From Alphaproteobacteria bacterium UBA2954 (GTDB taxonomy: Bacteria; Pseudomonadota; Alphaproteobacteria; Puniceispirillales; Puniceispirillaceae), in the NCBI GenBank assembly GCA_002348585.1, contig DEBO01000171.1, positions 1 to 12,243 on the forward strand: a stretch of DNA of 12,243 nucleotides. Direction: 5' to 3'. A model generated the notes under the pieces. The model was not told the origin of the DNA and ran no database searches. It was given only the letters and a program-made list of their open reading frames with translations. Positions 1 to 6,958 of the stretch are shown piece after piece (position 1 is the stretch's first letter; each line of letters opens with the position of its first letter). Position numbers and translations under genes: made by a program.

Positions 1-926
1 CCAGCCGCCATTGGCGCAGTTGCAAGGTTGCGCACAGTCCAGGCCCGGGCTTCTTTAGGGCCAGCGGTAAAAAAGGTAAGCAGATCGAGCAGGTCATATC
101 CTGCTCGGATCAGCCGGTTCAGCCCCGGTTCTTTGAGTCCTAAATCAGATATGAATTCCGCTGCTTCTTCATCAGATAATGTGGCTATTTCAGCTTCGAT
201 TGCAGCAGACACAATTACATAGGCTGCTCCTTCTTCTTCTGCTTTTTCAGCAACTTCTGCTGACAGGGTGTTGCCTTTTGCACTGTCGTGTTCAGATACA
301 TTACAGGCATATAAAACCGGTTTTGCAGTTAGCAGCTGATACTGCGGCAAGCGCAGGGCCTCAGTATCTGTTAATCTGTTGACCGTGCGTACCGGCAGTC
401 CTTCTGACAGGCCTGCAAACAGCTTTTCCATCAGTGCCAAATCAGCTGCTGCCTGTTTATCACCGCCTCTGGTTTTCTTGGTCAGGGCTGCCATCCGGCG
501 TTCTAAACTGTCCATATCAGCTAGCATCAATTCCGTTTCCACAGTTGCTGCATCACGGATAGGGTCAACTGAATTCTCAACATGAGTTATATCACTGTCG
601 TCAAAACAGCGAAGCACATGAATAATCGCATCAACCTCACGGATATTGGCTAGAAACTGGTTGCCCAGCCCCTCACCACTGGCCGCCCCCCGCACAAGGC
701 CTGCGATATCAACAAATTCCAAAAAGGTTGGGATCACCTCGGCAGATTTTGCAAGTTCTGCAATTTGGTTGAGCCGCGGGTCAGGGACAGCGACCCGGCC
801 TGTATTCGGTTCAATAGTGCAGAATGGATAATTAGCAGCATCCGCTGCGGCTGTCTTGGTTAGTGAATTGAACAAGGTTGATTTGCCCACATTTGGCAAA
901 CCCACAATCCCGCAGTTAAATCCCAT
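1..926 (-). CDS. ychF: Redox-regulated ATPase YchF (OLA1 family), 3' end cut by the window
   Basis: YchF is a cytoplasmic P-loop ATPase of the Obg/OLA1 class that binds ribosomes and has been linked to stress and translation control. The visible 308 codons start MGFNCGIVGLPNVGKSTLFN, which contains the Walker A loop (residues about 9-18). The G3 motif DIAGLVRG follows near 73-80. The G4 position reads NVSE (209-212) instead of NKxD, the change that makes YchF prefer ATP over GTP. The sequence leaves the window at AWTVRNLATAPMAAG, near the start of the C-terminal TGS domain; the family is about 363 residues, so some 55 are missing. The ATG at 926 is preceded by GGGAG seven bases upstream, directly after the pth stop codon. 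The 11-base gap to pth implies co-transcription. Identification is secure. Confidence 0.95.
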   Translation of the reverse strand, partial: MGFNCGIVGLPNVGKSTLFNSLTKTAAADAANYPFCTIEPNTGRVAVPDPRLNQIAELAKSAEVIPTFLEFVDIAGLVRGAASGEGLGNQFLANIREVDAIIHVLRCFDDSDITHVENSVDPIRDAATVETELMLADMDSLERRMAALTKKTRGGDKQAAADLALMEKLFAGLSEGLPVRTVNRLTDTEALRLPQYQLLTAKPVLYACNVSEHDSAKGNTLSAEVAEKAEEEGAAYVIVSAAIEAEIATLSDEEAAEFISDLGLKEPGLNRLIRAGYDLLDLLTFFTAGPKEARAWTVRNLATAPMAA

Positions 927-937
927 CTACTTGCTCC

Positions 938-1552
938 CTAACCTTCATCTGCCTTATGATTATCTGGTTTATCATTATTATGAGGGGCAGGGGAAAGATA
1001 GGCCACACGGGACGCAAAACCCTGCGGGTCACCTGTGGCCAAACGCTCAGCCTCGTCACTGACTGCAGCAAGCAACCCGTCCAGCCAGCTTTGATGTTCA
1101 GATGCAGTGAAATTCTGCAACACCCATTTATAAACGTCATTTTTTTGAGCAGGCCTTCCCACACCAATCCTCACTCGCCAGTATTCCTTGCCCAAATGGC
1201 GGTCAATATCGCGCAACCCATTATGCCCGCCATGCCCACCACCTTGTTTGACCCGGCACCGGCCTTCGTCTAAATCGATCTCATCATGAAAGACGGTGAT
1301 CTGGTCTGGGTGCAGATTGTAATAGCGGGCAACATTGGCTACAGGCAGGCCAGACTTATTCATGAATGACAAAGGCTTTAACGCCCGTATCTTGACTGGT
1401 CCGATGCGGCCTTCGCTGACCGCAGATAAAGTGTTTACTTTCCATTCAGAAAAGCTGTAATCACGAACAATTTGGTCAAGTGCCATAAAGCCGACGTTAT
1501 GCCGGTTGCCGGCATAACTTCGTCCTGGATTCCCCAGACCTACCCACAGCAT
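938..1552 (-). CDS. pth: Peptidyl-tRNA hydrolase
   Basis: Pth cleaves the ester bond of peptidyl-tRNAs that drop off ribosomes, recycling tRNA in the cytoplasm. The product is 204 residues, near the family's usual 190-200. It starts MLWVGLGNPGRSYAGNRHNV, giving the substrate-binding Asn (N8) and catalytic His (H18). FMNKSG supplies N65, FHDEIDL supplies the catalytic-site Asp D90, and GGGHGGHNGL supplies H110 and N111. All residues expected of an active enzyme are therefore present. The open frame extends 54 codons further upstream, into rplY, but that stretch is Lys/Arg/Gln-rich and unlike Pth. The chosen ATG has AGAGGA just ahead of it and begins exactly at the conserved first strand. The C-terminal tail (HNNDKPDNHKADEG) is polar and not conserved. 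It lies between rplY and ychF. Confidence 0.96.
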   Translation of the reverse strand: MLWVGLGNPGRSYAGNRHNVGFMALDQIVRDYSFSEWKVNTLSAVSEGRIGPVKIRALKPLSFMNKSGLPVANVARYYNLHPDQITVFHDEIDLDEGRCRVKQGGGHGGHNGLRDIDRHLGKEYWRVRIGVGRPAQKNDVYKWVLQNFTASEHQSWLDGLLAAVSDEAERLATGDPQGFASRVAYLSPAPHNNDKPDNHKADEG

Positions 1553-1580
1553 TCTCTGTCCTCTTCTTTTTATGTAGTAT

Positions 1581-1611
1581 AAAAGGCCAGACGCGCGGCT
1601 GCAGTCTAGCC
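1581..1611 (-). terminator. Possible weak intrinsic terminator or attenuator between rplY and pth
   Basis: On the minus strand GGCTAGAC (1611-1604) pairs with GTCTGGCC (1592-1585): eight base pairs including one G-U, around an 11-base loop. It is followed by four T residues (1584-1581) and then ATAC. The stem is good but the T run is short, so it may only partly stop transcription between rplY and pth. On the plus strand the wobble becomes an A-C mismatch, which favours the minus-strand reading. Confidence 0.45.
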
Positions 1612-1652
1612 TATTTATGCATAGCAGCTCTACAGCAGGTTGATGGGCAGGC

Positions 1653-2297
1653 TTATTCTTCGCTGTCTTCCGCTGCCTCTTCGCCGTCTGCTGCAACCTC
1701 TTCGCCGTCTTCATCCTCGTTCTTCACGCCGCCGCCTGGTGACTGCAAGGTGGCAACAGTAAAGTCACGATCGGTGATGGTTGGTGTGACGCCCTCTGGC
1801 AATGTGATGGCACTTATGTGAATTGAATCGCCAATCTTGACATCATCCAAATCAACCACAATCTTCTCAGGAATATCCCCTGCCGGACAATTGAGCTCAA
1901 CCTCAAAACGGACGACGTTCAGCACGCCACCAATCTTCAGGCCAGGTGATTTTTCATGATTGATAAACTCAACAGGCACGCCAACTGAAACAGTTGATGA
2001 TTTGCCCACACGCAGCATATCTAGATGCAGCGGCTCATCTGTTATAGGGTGCATCTGAATATCACGGGTAAGAACAGTTGCAGTGTTGCCTTCAACATTG
2101 ATGTCTAAAAGGCGGCCAAAAATGCCTGGCTCATTAATCACTTTGCGGACCACCCGCTCTTCCATCTCAATGCTCAGTGGTGCTTGTTTATCGCCATAGA
2201 TAACGGCTGGTATCCGGCCTGCGCGGCGTGCCGCACGGGCGGACCCCTTACCGACCCGATAACGCAGAGTTGCGTCAATAGAAGTATTTTCTGACAT
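1653..2297 (-). CDS. rplY: 50S ribosomal protein L25/TL5/Ctc, two-domain form
   Basis: L25 binds 5S rRNA in the large ribosomal subunit. This is the longer TL5/CTC version: an N-terminal 5S-binding domain (about residues 3-90, with TLRYRVGKGSARAARRAGRI and IPAVIYGDKQAP) followed by a beta-rich TL5 domain (about 95-185, with EFINHEKSPGLKIGGVLN and LNCPAGDIPEKI). The protein ends in a very acidic tail rich in Glu and Asp. Length is 214 residues, usual for the alphaproteobacterial form. An in-frame ATG three codons earlier (2306) abuts AAGGA with no spacing, whereas the ATG at 2297 has the same AAGGA eight bases upstream, so 2297 is preferred. It follows prs, with a 141-base gap that holds a hairpin. 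Confidence 0.95.
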   Translation of the reverse strand: MSENTSIDATLRYRVGKGSARAARRAGRIPAVIYGDKQAPLSIEMEERVVRKVINEPGIFGRLLDINVEGNTATVLTRDIQMHPITDEPLHLDMLRVGKSSTVSVGVPVEFINHEKSPGLKIGGVLNVVRFEVELNCPAGDIPEKIVVDLDDVKIGDSIHISAITLPEGVTPTITDRDFTVATLQSPGGGVKNEDEDGEEVAADGEEAAEDSEE

Positions 2298-2327
2298 TGT
2301 TGTCATCCTTGTCTTTTTATTTGTTTT

Positions 2328-2360
2328 AAAAAAACATGCGCCCTTGCCTCCAGGGGTGCA
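2328..2360 (-). terminator. Hairpin plus T7 run in the rplY leader
   Basis: On the minus strand TGCACCC (2360-2354) faces GGGCGCA (2343-2337), giving six pairs with one internal A-C mismatch and a 10-base loop. An alternative pairing is CTTGC with GCAAG. A TG and then seven T residues (2334-2328) follow. This has the form of an intrinsic terminator ending about 30 bases before the rplY ATG. It could end prs transcription or act as an attenuator in the rplY leader. Confidence 0.45.
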
Positions 2361-2377
2361 AGCGACGCAATCAACCC

Positions 2378-2406
2378 TCTTTAGGCTGAACCGGGGAAAA
2401 TATCAA
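2378..2406 (-). promoter_or_regulatory. Possible sigma-70-type promoter for rplY
   Basis: On the minus strand TTGATA (2406-2401) is followed after 17 bases by TAAAGA (2383-2378). The -35 match is good and the -10 match is weak (three of six). If real, the transcript would contain the hairpin at 2328-2360, making that hairpin a leader attenuator rather than a simple prs terminator. The call rests only on consensus resemblance. Confidence 0.25.
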
Positions 2407-2438
2407 GAAAAATCGATGCTGTGGGTGTGCTGCTGTTT

Positions 2439-3371
2439 CTATTGAAACAGACTGGAGACAGACTTTTCCTTATTGATTCGCATGATTGCCTCACCTAGTA
2501 GCGGAGCAATTGAAATCTGCCTGATATTCCGTGCTACTCGCATTGCTTCTGTGGCCTGTATCGAATCTGTTGTGACAAGTGATGAGAGAGGGCTTGACGC
2601 GATGCGTGAAACCGCCCCACCAGACAAGACTCCGTGAGTGACATACGCATCCACACTCAACGCACCAGAATCCATCAGTGCCTGAGCAGCGTTGCATAAA
2701 GTGCCGCCTGAATCGACAATATCATCAACCATGATACAATTTCGGCCATCCACATCACCAATGATATTCATCACCTCAGACACCCCAGCTTCTGGCCGGC
2801 GTTTATCAATAATGGCTAAGTCTGCATTCACCCGTTTTGCCAGCGCCCGTGCCCGGACTACCCCTCCAACATCAGGGCTGACCACTATCAGATTGCCATT
2901 TGCGTATTTTTCTTTTAGAGCAGTTGTAAACACTGGGGCAGCAAACAGATTATCTGTTGGGATATCGAAAAACCCCTGAATCTGGCCGGCATGCAAATCA
3001 ATTGTCAGCACCCGGTCAGCTCCAGCCGTCGTTATCAGATTGGCCAGCAGCTTGGCAGAGATTGGCGTGCGTGGGCCTGATTTGCGATCCTGCCGCGCAT
3101 AACCATAATAAGGCAGTACGGCTGTCACGCGGTGGGCAGAACCGCGCCGCAGTGCATCCAGCGTAACAAGCAGTTCCATCACATTATCATTTGCCGGGTA
3201 GGATGTGGACTGCACCACAAAAACATCCTCACCCCGCACATTTTCCTGAATTTCGACAAACACTTCCATATCAGCGAAGCGTTTTACATCAGCGCGTGTC
3301 AGCGGCATATCCAGATAGGCAGCAATAGCCTCAGCTAGGGGACGATTGGAATTGCCGGACATGATCTTCAT
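2439..3371 (-). CDS. prs: Ribose-phosphate pyrophosphokinase (PRPP synthetase)
   Basis: Prs transfers pyrophosphate from ATP to ribose 5-phosphate, making PRPP for purine, pyrimidine, histidine, tryptophan and NAD synthesis in the cytoplasm. The 310-residue product is normal length for the class I enzyme. Visible signatures are YARQDRK (91-97), the metal/ATP-binding [16 protein letters not shown] (125-140), [11 protein letters not shown] (165-174) and the PRPP-binding loop [11 protein letters not shown] (215-225). The start [17 protein letters not shown] fits the family; AGG lies eight bases ahead of the ATG at 3371, while a second in-frame ATG three codons later is a weaker option. It follows pgeF after 226 bases and precedes rplY, an order I recognise as common in alphaproteobacteria. 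No clear promoter was seen upstream. Confidence 0.97.
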   Translation of the reverse strand: MKIMSGNSNRPLAEAIAAYLDMPLTRADVKRFADMEVFVEIQENVRGEDVFVVQSTSYPANDNVMELLVTLDALRRGSAHRVTAVLPYYGYARQDRKSGPRTPISAKLLANLITTAGADRVLTIDLHAGQIQGFFDIPTDNLFAAPVFTTALKEKYANGNLIVVSPDVGGVVRARALAKRVNADLAIIDKRRPEAGVSEVMNIIGDVDGRNCIMVDDIVDSGGTLCNAAQALMDSGALSVDAYVTHGVLSGGAVSRIASSPLSSLVTTDSIQATEAMRVARNIRQISIAPLLGEAIMRINKEKSVSSLFQ

Positions 3372-3507
3372 CGCAGCAGCCTGTTATTTGTTACTCGGGA
3401 CAGCTAGGGCATTACGGTCCTGTTTGCACAACACCGATGGCTGAACGCTCATGCAGTTGTGATAGCAATCTGACCCGCTTACCGCAAGGCAAAAAGGGAA
3501 CATGCCC

Positions 3508-3576
3508 TCACACCATCACGCAAGAGGTGACTAGCCCGACCATTAGCAACCCTAAAAATATCCATAAATGCGGCAT
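3508..3576 (-). CDS. Possible 22-residue hydrophobic peptide with lipobox-like end
   Basis: This is a very short frame starting 21 bases after the pgeF stop, with GAGAG six bases before its ATG. The product begins MPHLWIFLGLL, continues MVGLVTSC and ends VMV before TGA. The hydrophobic core followed by L-V-T-S-C resembles a lipoprotein signal peptide, the substrate type of Lgt encoded upstream in the same apparent operon. Against it: no Lys or Arg at the N-terminus, and only four residues would remain after cleavage. It could be a chance frame, a decayed small lipoprotein, or a leader peptide for prs. I do not recognise a family. Confidence 0.25.
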   Translation of the reverse strand: MPHLWIFLGLLMVGLVTSCVMV

Positions 3577-3597
3577 GAATTTCTCTCGTTTATCTTC

Positions 3598-4398
3598 CTA
3601 GCTTTGCGTGATCACAGAAATTAGACGTCCTGAATCCGGCTCTGACCTATGGGTAGCGCGGCGATGGCTAAAAAACAGCTCATCTTTATCATAGGTATTC
3701 AGTCCACAATCATAAACTTGGCTGAGACCAGCTTCCTTGCTGCGTTGCAGGGCAAAGCCAGGCAAGTCAAACAGCCATTTTTCTGGGACAGAGGGATCGG
3801 TGGTAAAACAAGTTTCCGCTGTCTGATGCCGAGCGGTAATCTCTACTTTCAGTTTAGGGCCGACCTGATAGTTGATTTGTTGGATTCCGGGGCCGATCAC
3901 CATCACGATGTGATCTGGCGTTGCGCCTAGGTTCTGCATCGCGCTAACCGTAGCTTCGATGACGCCGGCCATAGCCCCGCGCCAGCCCGCATGCGCTGCC
4001 CCAATAACGCCTGCCTTTGGGTCACAAAACAATACCGGCAGACAATCTGCAGTCAGGATGGCCAGCCCGGTGCCGGCCAGGGCGGTGACATACGCATCTG
4101 CCTGTGGTCGGTCTCTGTAAGGGCCAGGGTAAGTCAGGGTCACACATTTCGGGCTGTGAATCTGATACAGCCCGGCCATCTGTGTCAGTTCAAGCCCCAT
4201 TGTACCGGCAACGCGGCCTCTGTTTGCTCGCACCATTTTTTTGTCATCATCTGATCCCAGCCCACAATTCAGGCTGTCATAAATACCTGTGGACAGGCCG
4301 CCCTTGCGGGTGAAAAATCCATGCCGCACACCGGCTCGTTCTAGCGCTTGATGGCTGAAATAAACCGGACCGCCCGGGCAAGTCTGCTTCTGGATCAT
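3598..4398 (-). CDS. pgeF: Peptidoglycan editing factor PgeF (YfiH/LACC1 family, 'polyphenol oxidase' domain)
   Basis: Members of this family (COG1496) are zinc-dependent cytoplasmic enzymes. Bacterial PgeF removes wrongly incorporated amino acids from peptidoglycan precursors, and relatives act on purine nucleosides; the older laccase name is doubtful. The 266-residue product carries the three expected metal ligands: H81 in QIHSPKC, C119 in LTADCLPVLFCD and H136 in AAHAGWRG. HGFFTRKGGLSTGIYDSLN (26-44) and the C-terminal DELFFSHRR (239-247) are also family-typical. Its ATG overlaps the stop of the upstream methyltransferase gene as ATGA (4395-4398), so it is probably translationally coupled. 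The first gene of the run is lgt, so the operon links envelope lipoprotein and peptidoglycan functions. Confidence 0.93.
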   Translation of the reverse strand: MIQKQTCPGGPVYFSHQALERAGVRHGFFTRKGGLSTGIYDSLNCGLGSDDDKKMVRANRGRVAGTMGLELTQMAGLYQIHSPKCVTLTYPGPYRDRPQADAYVTALAGTGLAILTADCLPVLFCDPKAGVIGAAHAGWRGAMAGVIEATVSAMQNLGATPDHIVMVIGPGIQQINYQVGPKLKVEITARHQTAETCFTTDPSVPEKWLFDLPGFALQRSKEAGLSQVYDCGLNTYDKDELFFSHRRATHRSEPDSGRLISVITQS

Positions 4399-5516
4399 CT
4401 ACCCTTCCTCTCACTCGGCTGCAGGCCTGTTTCACGCAAACTGGCAAAGCCGGCAGGCAGCCCTTCACCAGCAGGAACCAGCAAGGCAATTTTGAACAGC
4501 CCACCCATATGCTGAGGCGCGCAGAGCCTGTCAAGCGCGGCGGAAAGGGCTCTATCTCTCTCAGGATCATCTTCGCGCCGCAGCGCTTCTGCTCGCTTCT
4601 CAATGCCCAACTCACTCAAGAAATAGCTCTGTTCGACAGGCCCGACCAACCGCGCGCCTTGTGCTTCTGCACAGCGGGCCAGCGCCGCAAAATCCACGAG
4701 GTGAGAAATATCGCTGAGCCCCGGCATGTCCAGAACCGGCACCGCTTTGTGCGCGCGCACCGCTTGCAGACTGTCGTACTGCCGGTTCGCCTTGCCGTAA
4801 TCACAGATCAGCACACTACCTCCAAACCGGGCTACATGCCGGGCCAGCCTTGCCAAAACAGCTTCAGATGCCGGACTGAACTCAGCCACACTGTCTACCG
4901 GCGCGTCAGCAGCCAGTTTATGCTGCCGCATCTCATCAGGGTGCAGTGCTGGCCCGTCACAAAAGACAAATTGGTCTATGTCCAGCCCAATCGCCCTCCA
5001 GACCCAGCCCTTGTCGCGCTTGATCGCCTGCCGGATTGCCAGCGCATCAAAAAATTCATTTGCCACCCCAAATAAAGGTACTTCAGGCAGGTTGTCTGCA
5101 GTTTTAGCCAGATGGATATCCAGCCCGCTGAAACGGCTGGTCAGTACACTGCGCAAATAGGGGCTGGTTTCCAGAAAGGTGACTGGGGCAGTAGCCATCT
5201 GCGGGCAGATCTGACGCCAGCTGCGATGCATATCTTCAAAAAGTGTGCCGCGGCCCGGCCCTGCTTCAAAAATCATCATCTCATTAGCATCTGGACTGCC
5301 TGACAATTCCCACAGCCAGGCCTGAAAGGCGGCCAGAATTTCGCCAAACAGCTGGCTGATCTCGGGGGCAGTGATGAAATCACCGTCCTTGCCAAACCGG
5401 TTGGCTTCAGCATAATAGCTGTCTTGTGTTGTGGTCATTACCTTGTCTAAAAACAGTTCCAGCGGGAGCGGCCCTTCTGTTTTAATATGAGTTTTCAGAC
5501 GCTCAGCAAGGCTCAT
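4395..5516 (-). CDS. SAM-dependent methyltransferase, COG1565/NDUFAF7 (MidA) family
   Basis: The mitochondrial relative NDUFAF7/MidA methylates an arginine of the complex I subunit NDUFS2; the bacterial role is not firmly established. The 373-residue product shows GDFITAPEISQLFGE (about 45-59), the SAM-binding loop FEAGPGRGTL (83-92), ETSPYLR (116-122), ANEFFDALAIRQ (152-163), ICDYG (237-241) and DISHLVDF (269-276), all typical and in the right order. The frame could start at 5579, 21 codons earlier, but the ATG at 5516 overlaps the lgt stop as ATGA and has AGAGG five bases upstream, and the family's N-terminus fits MSLAERLKTHIKTEGP. It is flanked by lgt and pgeF, overlapping both by four bases. 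No missing motif was noted. Substrate is unknown here; NuoD methylation is an inference from the eukaryotic relative. Confidence 0.9.
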   Translation of the reverse strand: MSLAERLKTHIKTEGPLPLELFLDKVMTTTQDSYYAEANRFGKDGDFITAPEISQLFGEILAAFQAWLWELSGSPDANEMMIFEAGPGRGTLFEDMHRSWRQICPQMATAPVTFLETSPYLRSVLTSRFSGLDIHLAKTADNLPEVPLFGVANEFFDALAIRQAIKRDKGWVWRAIGLDIDQFVFCDGPALHPDEMRQHKLAADAPVDSVAEFSPASEAVLARLARHVARFGGSVLICDYGKANRQYDSLQAVRAHKAVPVLDMPGLSDISHLVDFAALARCAEAQGARLVGPVEQSYFLSELGIEKRAEALRREDDPERDRALSAALDRLCAPQHMGGLFKIALLVPAGEGLPAGFASLRETGLQPSERKGR

Positions 5517-6334
5517 GCCAACCTCTGTCTTGAGCACCAAACGAGACCCAGAAGACCGACTGTGATCATGGGTAGACATAAAAGCTGACCCATGGTCAGG
5601 CCAGCAGAAAACACACCTGTCGCCAGCAGGCCAATATGGGCATCAGGTTCTCGCACCAGCTCAATCCCAAATCGAGCCAGACCATAGCCGGCTAGGAAGC
5701 AGCTTAAGATGAGGCCATGTACAAGTTTCTTTTCTAGCTGCCAACGGCGCAGCGCCCAGACCACACATAACAACATAAGCCCCTCAAGACTCGCTTCGTA
5801 AAGCTGGCTGGGGTGGCGTGGCAGCGGGCCGCCGTCAGGAAACACCATACCCAGCGGATGATCGGTTACCCGCCCATATAGCTCACCATTGATGAAATTA
5901 GCCAGCCTGCCGAAAAACAGTCCCAAAGGCGCCACCAGCGCTACCTCGTCACCGATCGCTAGCGCTCTCAGCCGGTAGCCGCGTGCGCACCATAAGATAG
6001 CCAGAATTACCCCAGCTAGTCCGCCATGAAAGGACATGCCACCTTCCCAGACTTTTAGAATATCCAGCGGCGCTGCAAGATAGGCAGCAGGATTGTAAAA
6101 CAGAACATAGCCCAGCCGACCACCTACTAGTATCCCGATAAGGCAGGCATTCAGCAACCCGTCCAGTTGGTTGTTGTCCAGAACAGACTGACCGGCCCTT
6201 ATCTGTCGGCGCATCACCCACCAGCCGCCTATCAGCCCTGCCACATAGGCCAACGCATACCATCTGATTTGCACGGGGCCCAGTGCAATGGCCACGGGGT
6301 CTATCGCTGGGAAGGTGAACAGTGTTTCGGTCAT
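5513..6334 (-). CDS. lgt: Prolipoprotein diacylglyceryl transferase
   Basis: Lgt is an inner-membrane enzyme that moves diacylglycerol from phosphatidylglycerol to the lipobox cysteine of prolipoproteins, the first step of lipoprotein maturation. The 273-residue polytopic product contains RWYALAY (24-30, with the conserved Tyr at 26), the GMSFHGGLAG block with H103, the signature FGRLANFINGELYGR (141-155, including the essential Arg at 142), HPSQLYEA (174-181) and RFGIELVREPD (221-231) with the second essential Arg. Several hydrophobic membrane segments are evident, for example 26-40, 62-80 and 104-117. The ATG at 6334 is the only start consistent with the N-terminus; an AGGA lies 11 bases ahead, which is long, and GAG sits directly before it. 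It is the first gene of the minus-strand run and is divergent from the UbiK-like gene. Confidence 0.96.
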   Translation of the reverse strand: MTETLFTFPAIDPVAIALGPVQIRWYALAYVAGLIGGWWVMRRQIRAGQSVLDNNQLDGLLNACLIGILVGGRLGYVLFYNPAAYLAAPLDILKVWEGGMSFHGGLAGVILAILWCARGYRLRALAIGDEVALVAPLGLFFGRLANFINGELYGRVTDHPLGMVFPDGGPLPRHPSQLYEASLEGLMLLCVVWALRRWQLEKKLVHGLILSCFLAGYGLARFGIELVREPDAHIGLLATGVFSAGLTMGQLLCLPMITVGLLGLVWCSRQRLA

Positions 6335-6371
6335 CTCGTTATGCGTCCTGTATAATTGGCCACAGCACTGG

Positions 6372-6392
6372 CAAGCCGCCCGGGTTGGCTTG
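6372..6392. repeat. Inverted repeat in the lgt upstream region
   Basis: CAAGCC (6372-6377) and GGCTTG (6387-6392) form a six-base-pair stem around gcccgggtt. It sits 38 bases upstream of the lgt start, where a promoter or 5' leader would be. It may be an operator or a leader hairpin; nothing else supports a specific role. A TATACA-like -10 for lgt lies at 6354-6349 on the minus strand, but I found no well spaced -35. Confidence 0.3.
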
Positions 6393-6421
6393 TTCTGCAG
6401 ATATTGGCATTCTGGAACAGC

Positions 6422-6493
6422 ATGCTATATATCATATTAGGCCTGATGGGCAGTTCAGCCATGCCTTATATCTTTATGGTTGAGGTTAGCTGA
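6422..6493 (+). CDS. Possible 23-residue hydrophobic peptide in the lgt/ubiK divergent region
   Basis: The frame starts MLYIILGLMGSSAM, continues PYIFMVEVS and ends at TGA. GGA lies five bases before the ATG. The same frame is open upstream to 6356, adding a further hydrophobic stretch (WLVLQILAFWNS), so with a TTG start at 6356 it would be 46 residues and membrane-like. No family is recognised. T-rich intergenic DNA readily encodes hydrophobic residues by chance, and the frame overlaps the probable lgt promoter region, so this is a weak call. Confidence 0.2.
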   Translation: MLYIILGLMGSSAMPYIFMVEVS

Positions 6494-6597
6494 ATTGTCC
6501 ATATGGTCTGCATCGTCCATTGAGGGCCAGACGCTTCATATTCAAGGCAGGCTGTCTTAACTTTCAAGAGTTGTCTGTCACAGGAAAGACCAGAGTT

Positions 6598-6918
6598 ATG
6601 AAACAGACACGCAAAACACCTTCTTATATTTTCCTTGATTTGGCGCAGATGGCCAATGGGGCTGCTTCCGCATTGGGCAATCTGCGATCTGAAATTGATG
6701 TGATTCGGGCCGGGCGTGCAGATCGGCAGGCTGCTGCCTCAGGGTCTGTTCCGCGTGAGGATTTCGATGCTGCTCTCAGCCGTATAGAGGCCCTTGCGGC
6801 GCGAATCGCCTTACTAGAGGCCCGTCTTGATGCTCTGGCACATACCCCGGTGACGACAAAAACTAAATCCGCCCGGCCCGCGAAAGCAAAATCAGCAAAA
6901 AAGGCAAAAAAAGTCTGA
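6598..6918 (+). CDS. UbiK/BMFP-family accessory factor
   Basis: UbiK (DUF526, formerly called membrane fusogenic protein) is a small coiled-coil protein that assists aerobic ubiquinone biosynthesis, where it partners UbiJ in gammaproteobacteria. The 106-residue product has the family layout. An amphipathic N-terminal segment IFLDLAQMANGAASALGNLR (11-30) comes first, then VPREDFDAALSRIEALAARI (51-70), which continues as a leucine-rich coiled coil to about 80. The last 20 or so residues are a Lys/Ala-rich tail (SARPAKAKSAKKAKKV). The frame is open to 6520, but the 26 extra codons do not resemble the family, while the ATG at 6598 starts at the conserved region; its Shine-Dalgarno match (AGGA, 13 bases away) is poor. 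It is divergent from lgt and lies before the YbjN gene. A weak promoter candidate, TTGAGG and TATGGT with 16-base spacing, is at 6480-6507. Confidence 0.82.
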   Translation: MKQTRKTPSYIFLDLAQMANGAASALGNLRSEIDVIRAGRADRQAAASGSVPREDFDAALSRIEALAARIALLEARLDALAHTPVTTKTKSARPAKAKSAKKAKKV

Positions 6919-6958
6919 TCAGTGCCGACTCGTTGCGAATGCTTAATTTTTTGTAAAT

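Noticed and set aside
1553..1714. N-terminal extension of Pth by 54 codons overlapping rplY
   Set aside because: The extension is low-complexity Lys/Arg/Gln sequence unlike Pth, and the ATG at 1552 has a good ribosome-binding site.
3491..3507. Short hairpin AGGG/CCCT followed by T residues on the minus strand between pgeF and prs
   Set aside because: A four- to five-pair stem, with the T run partly inside it, is too weak to call a terminator.
4509..5075. 188-codon open frame on the plus strand, antisense to the methyltransferase gene
   Set aside because: The opposite strand carries all conserved motifs of a known family. The antisense product is Arg/Pro/Gln-rich with no recognisable domain.
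5517..5579. 21-codon N-terminal extension of the NDUFAF7-like methyltransferase into lgt
   Set aside because: The extension does not resemble the family, while the ATG at 5516 has both the ATGA overlap and a Shine-Dalgarno sequence.
6943..6957. TTAA-N7-TAAA, resembling a CtrA binding site
   Set aside because: The second half-site is imperfect and the region is AT-rich, so a chance match is likely.
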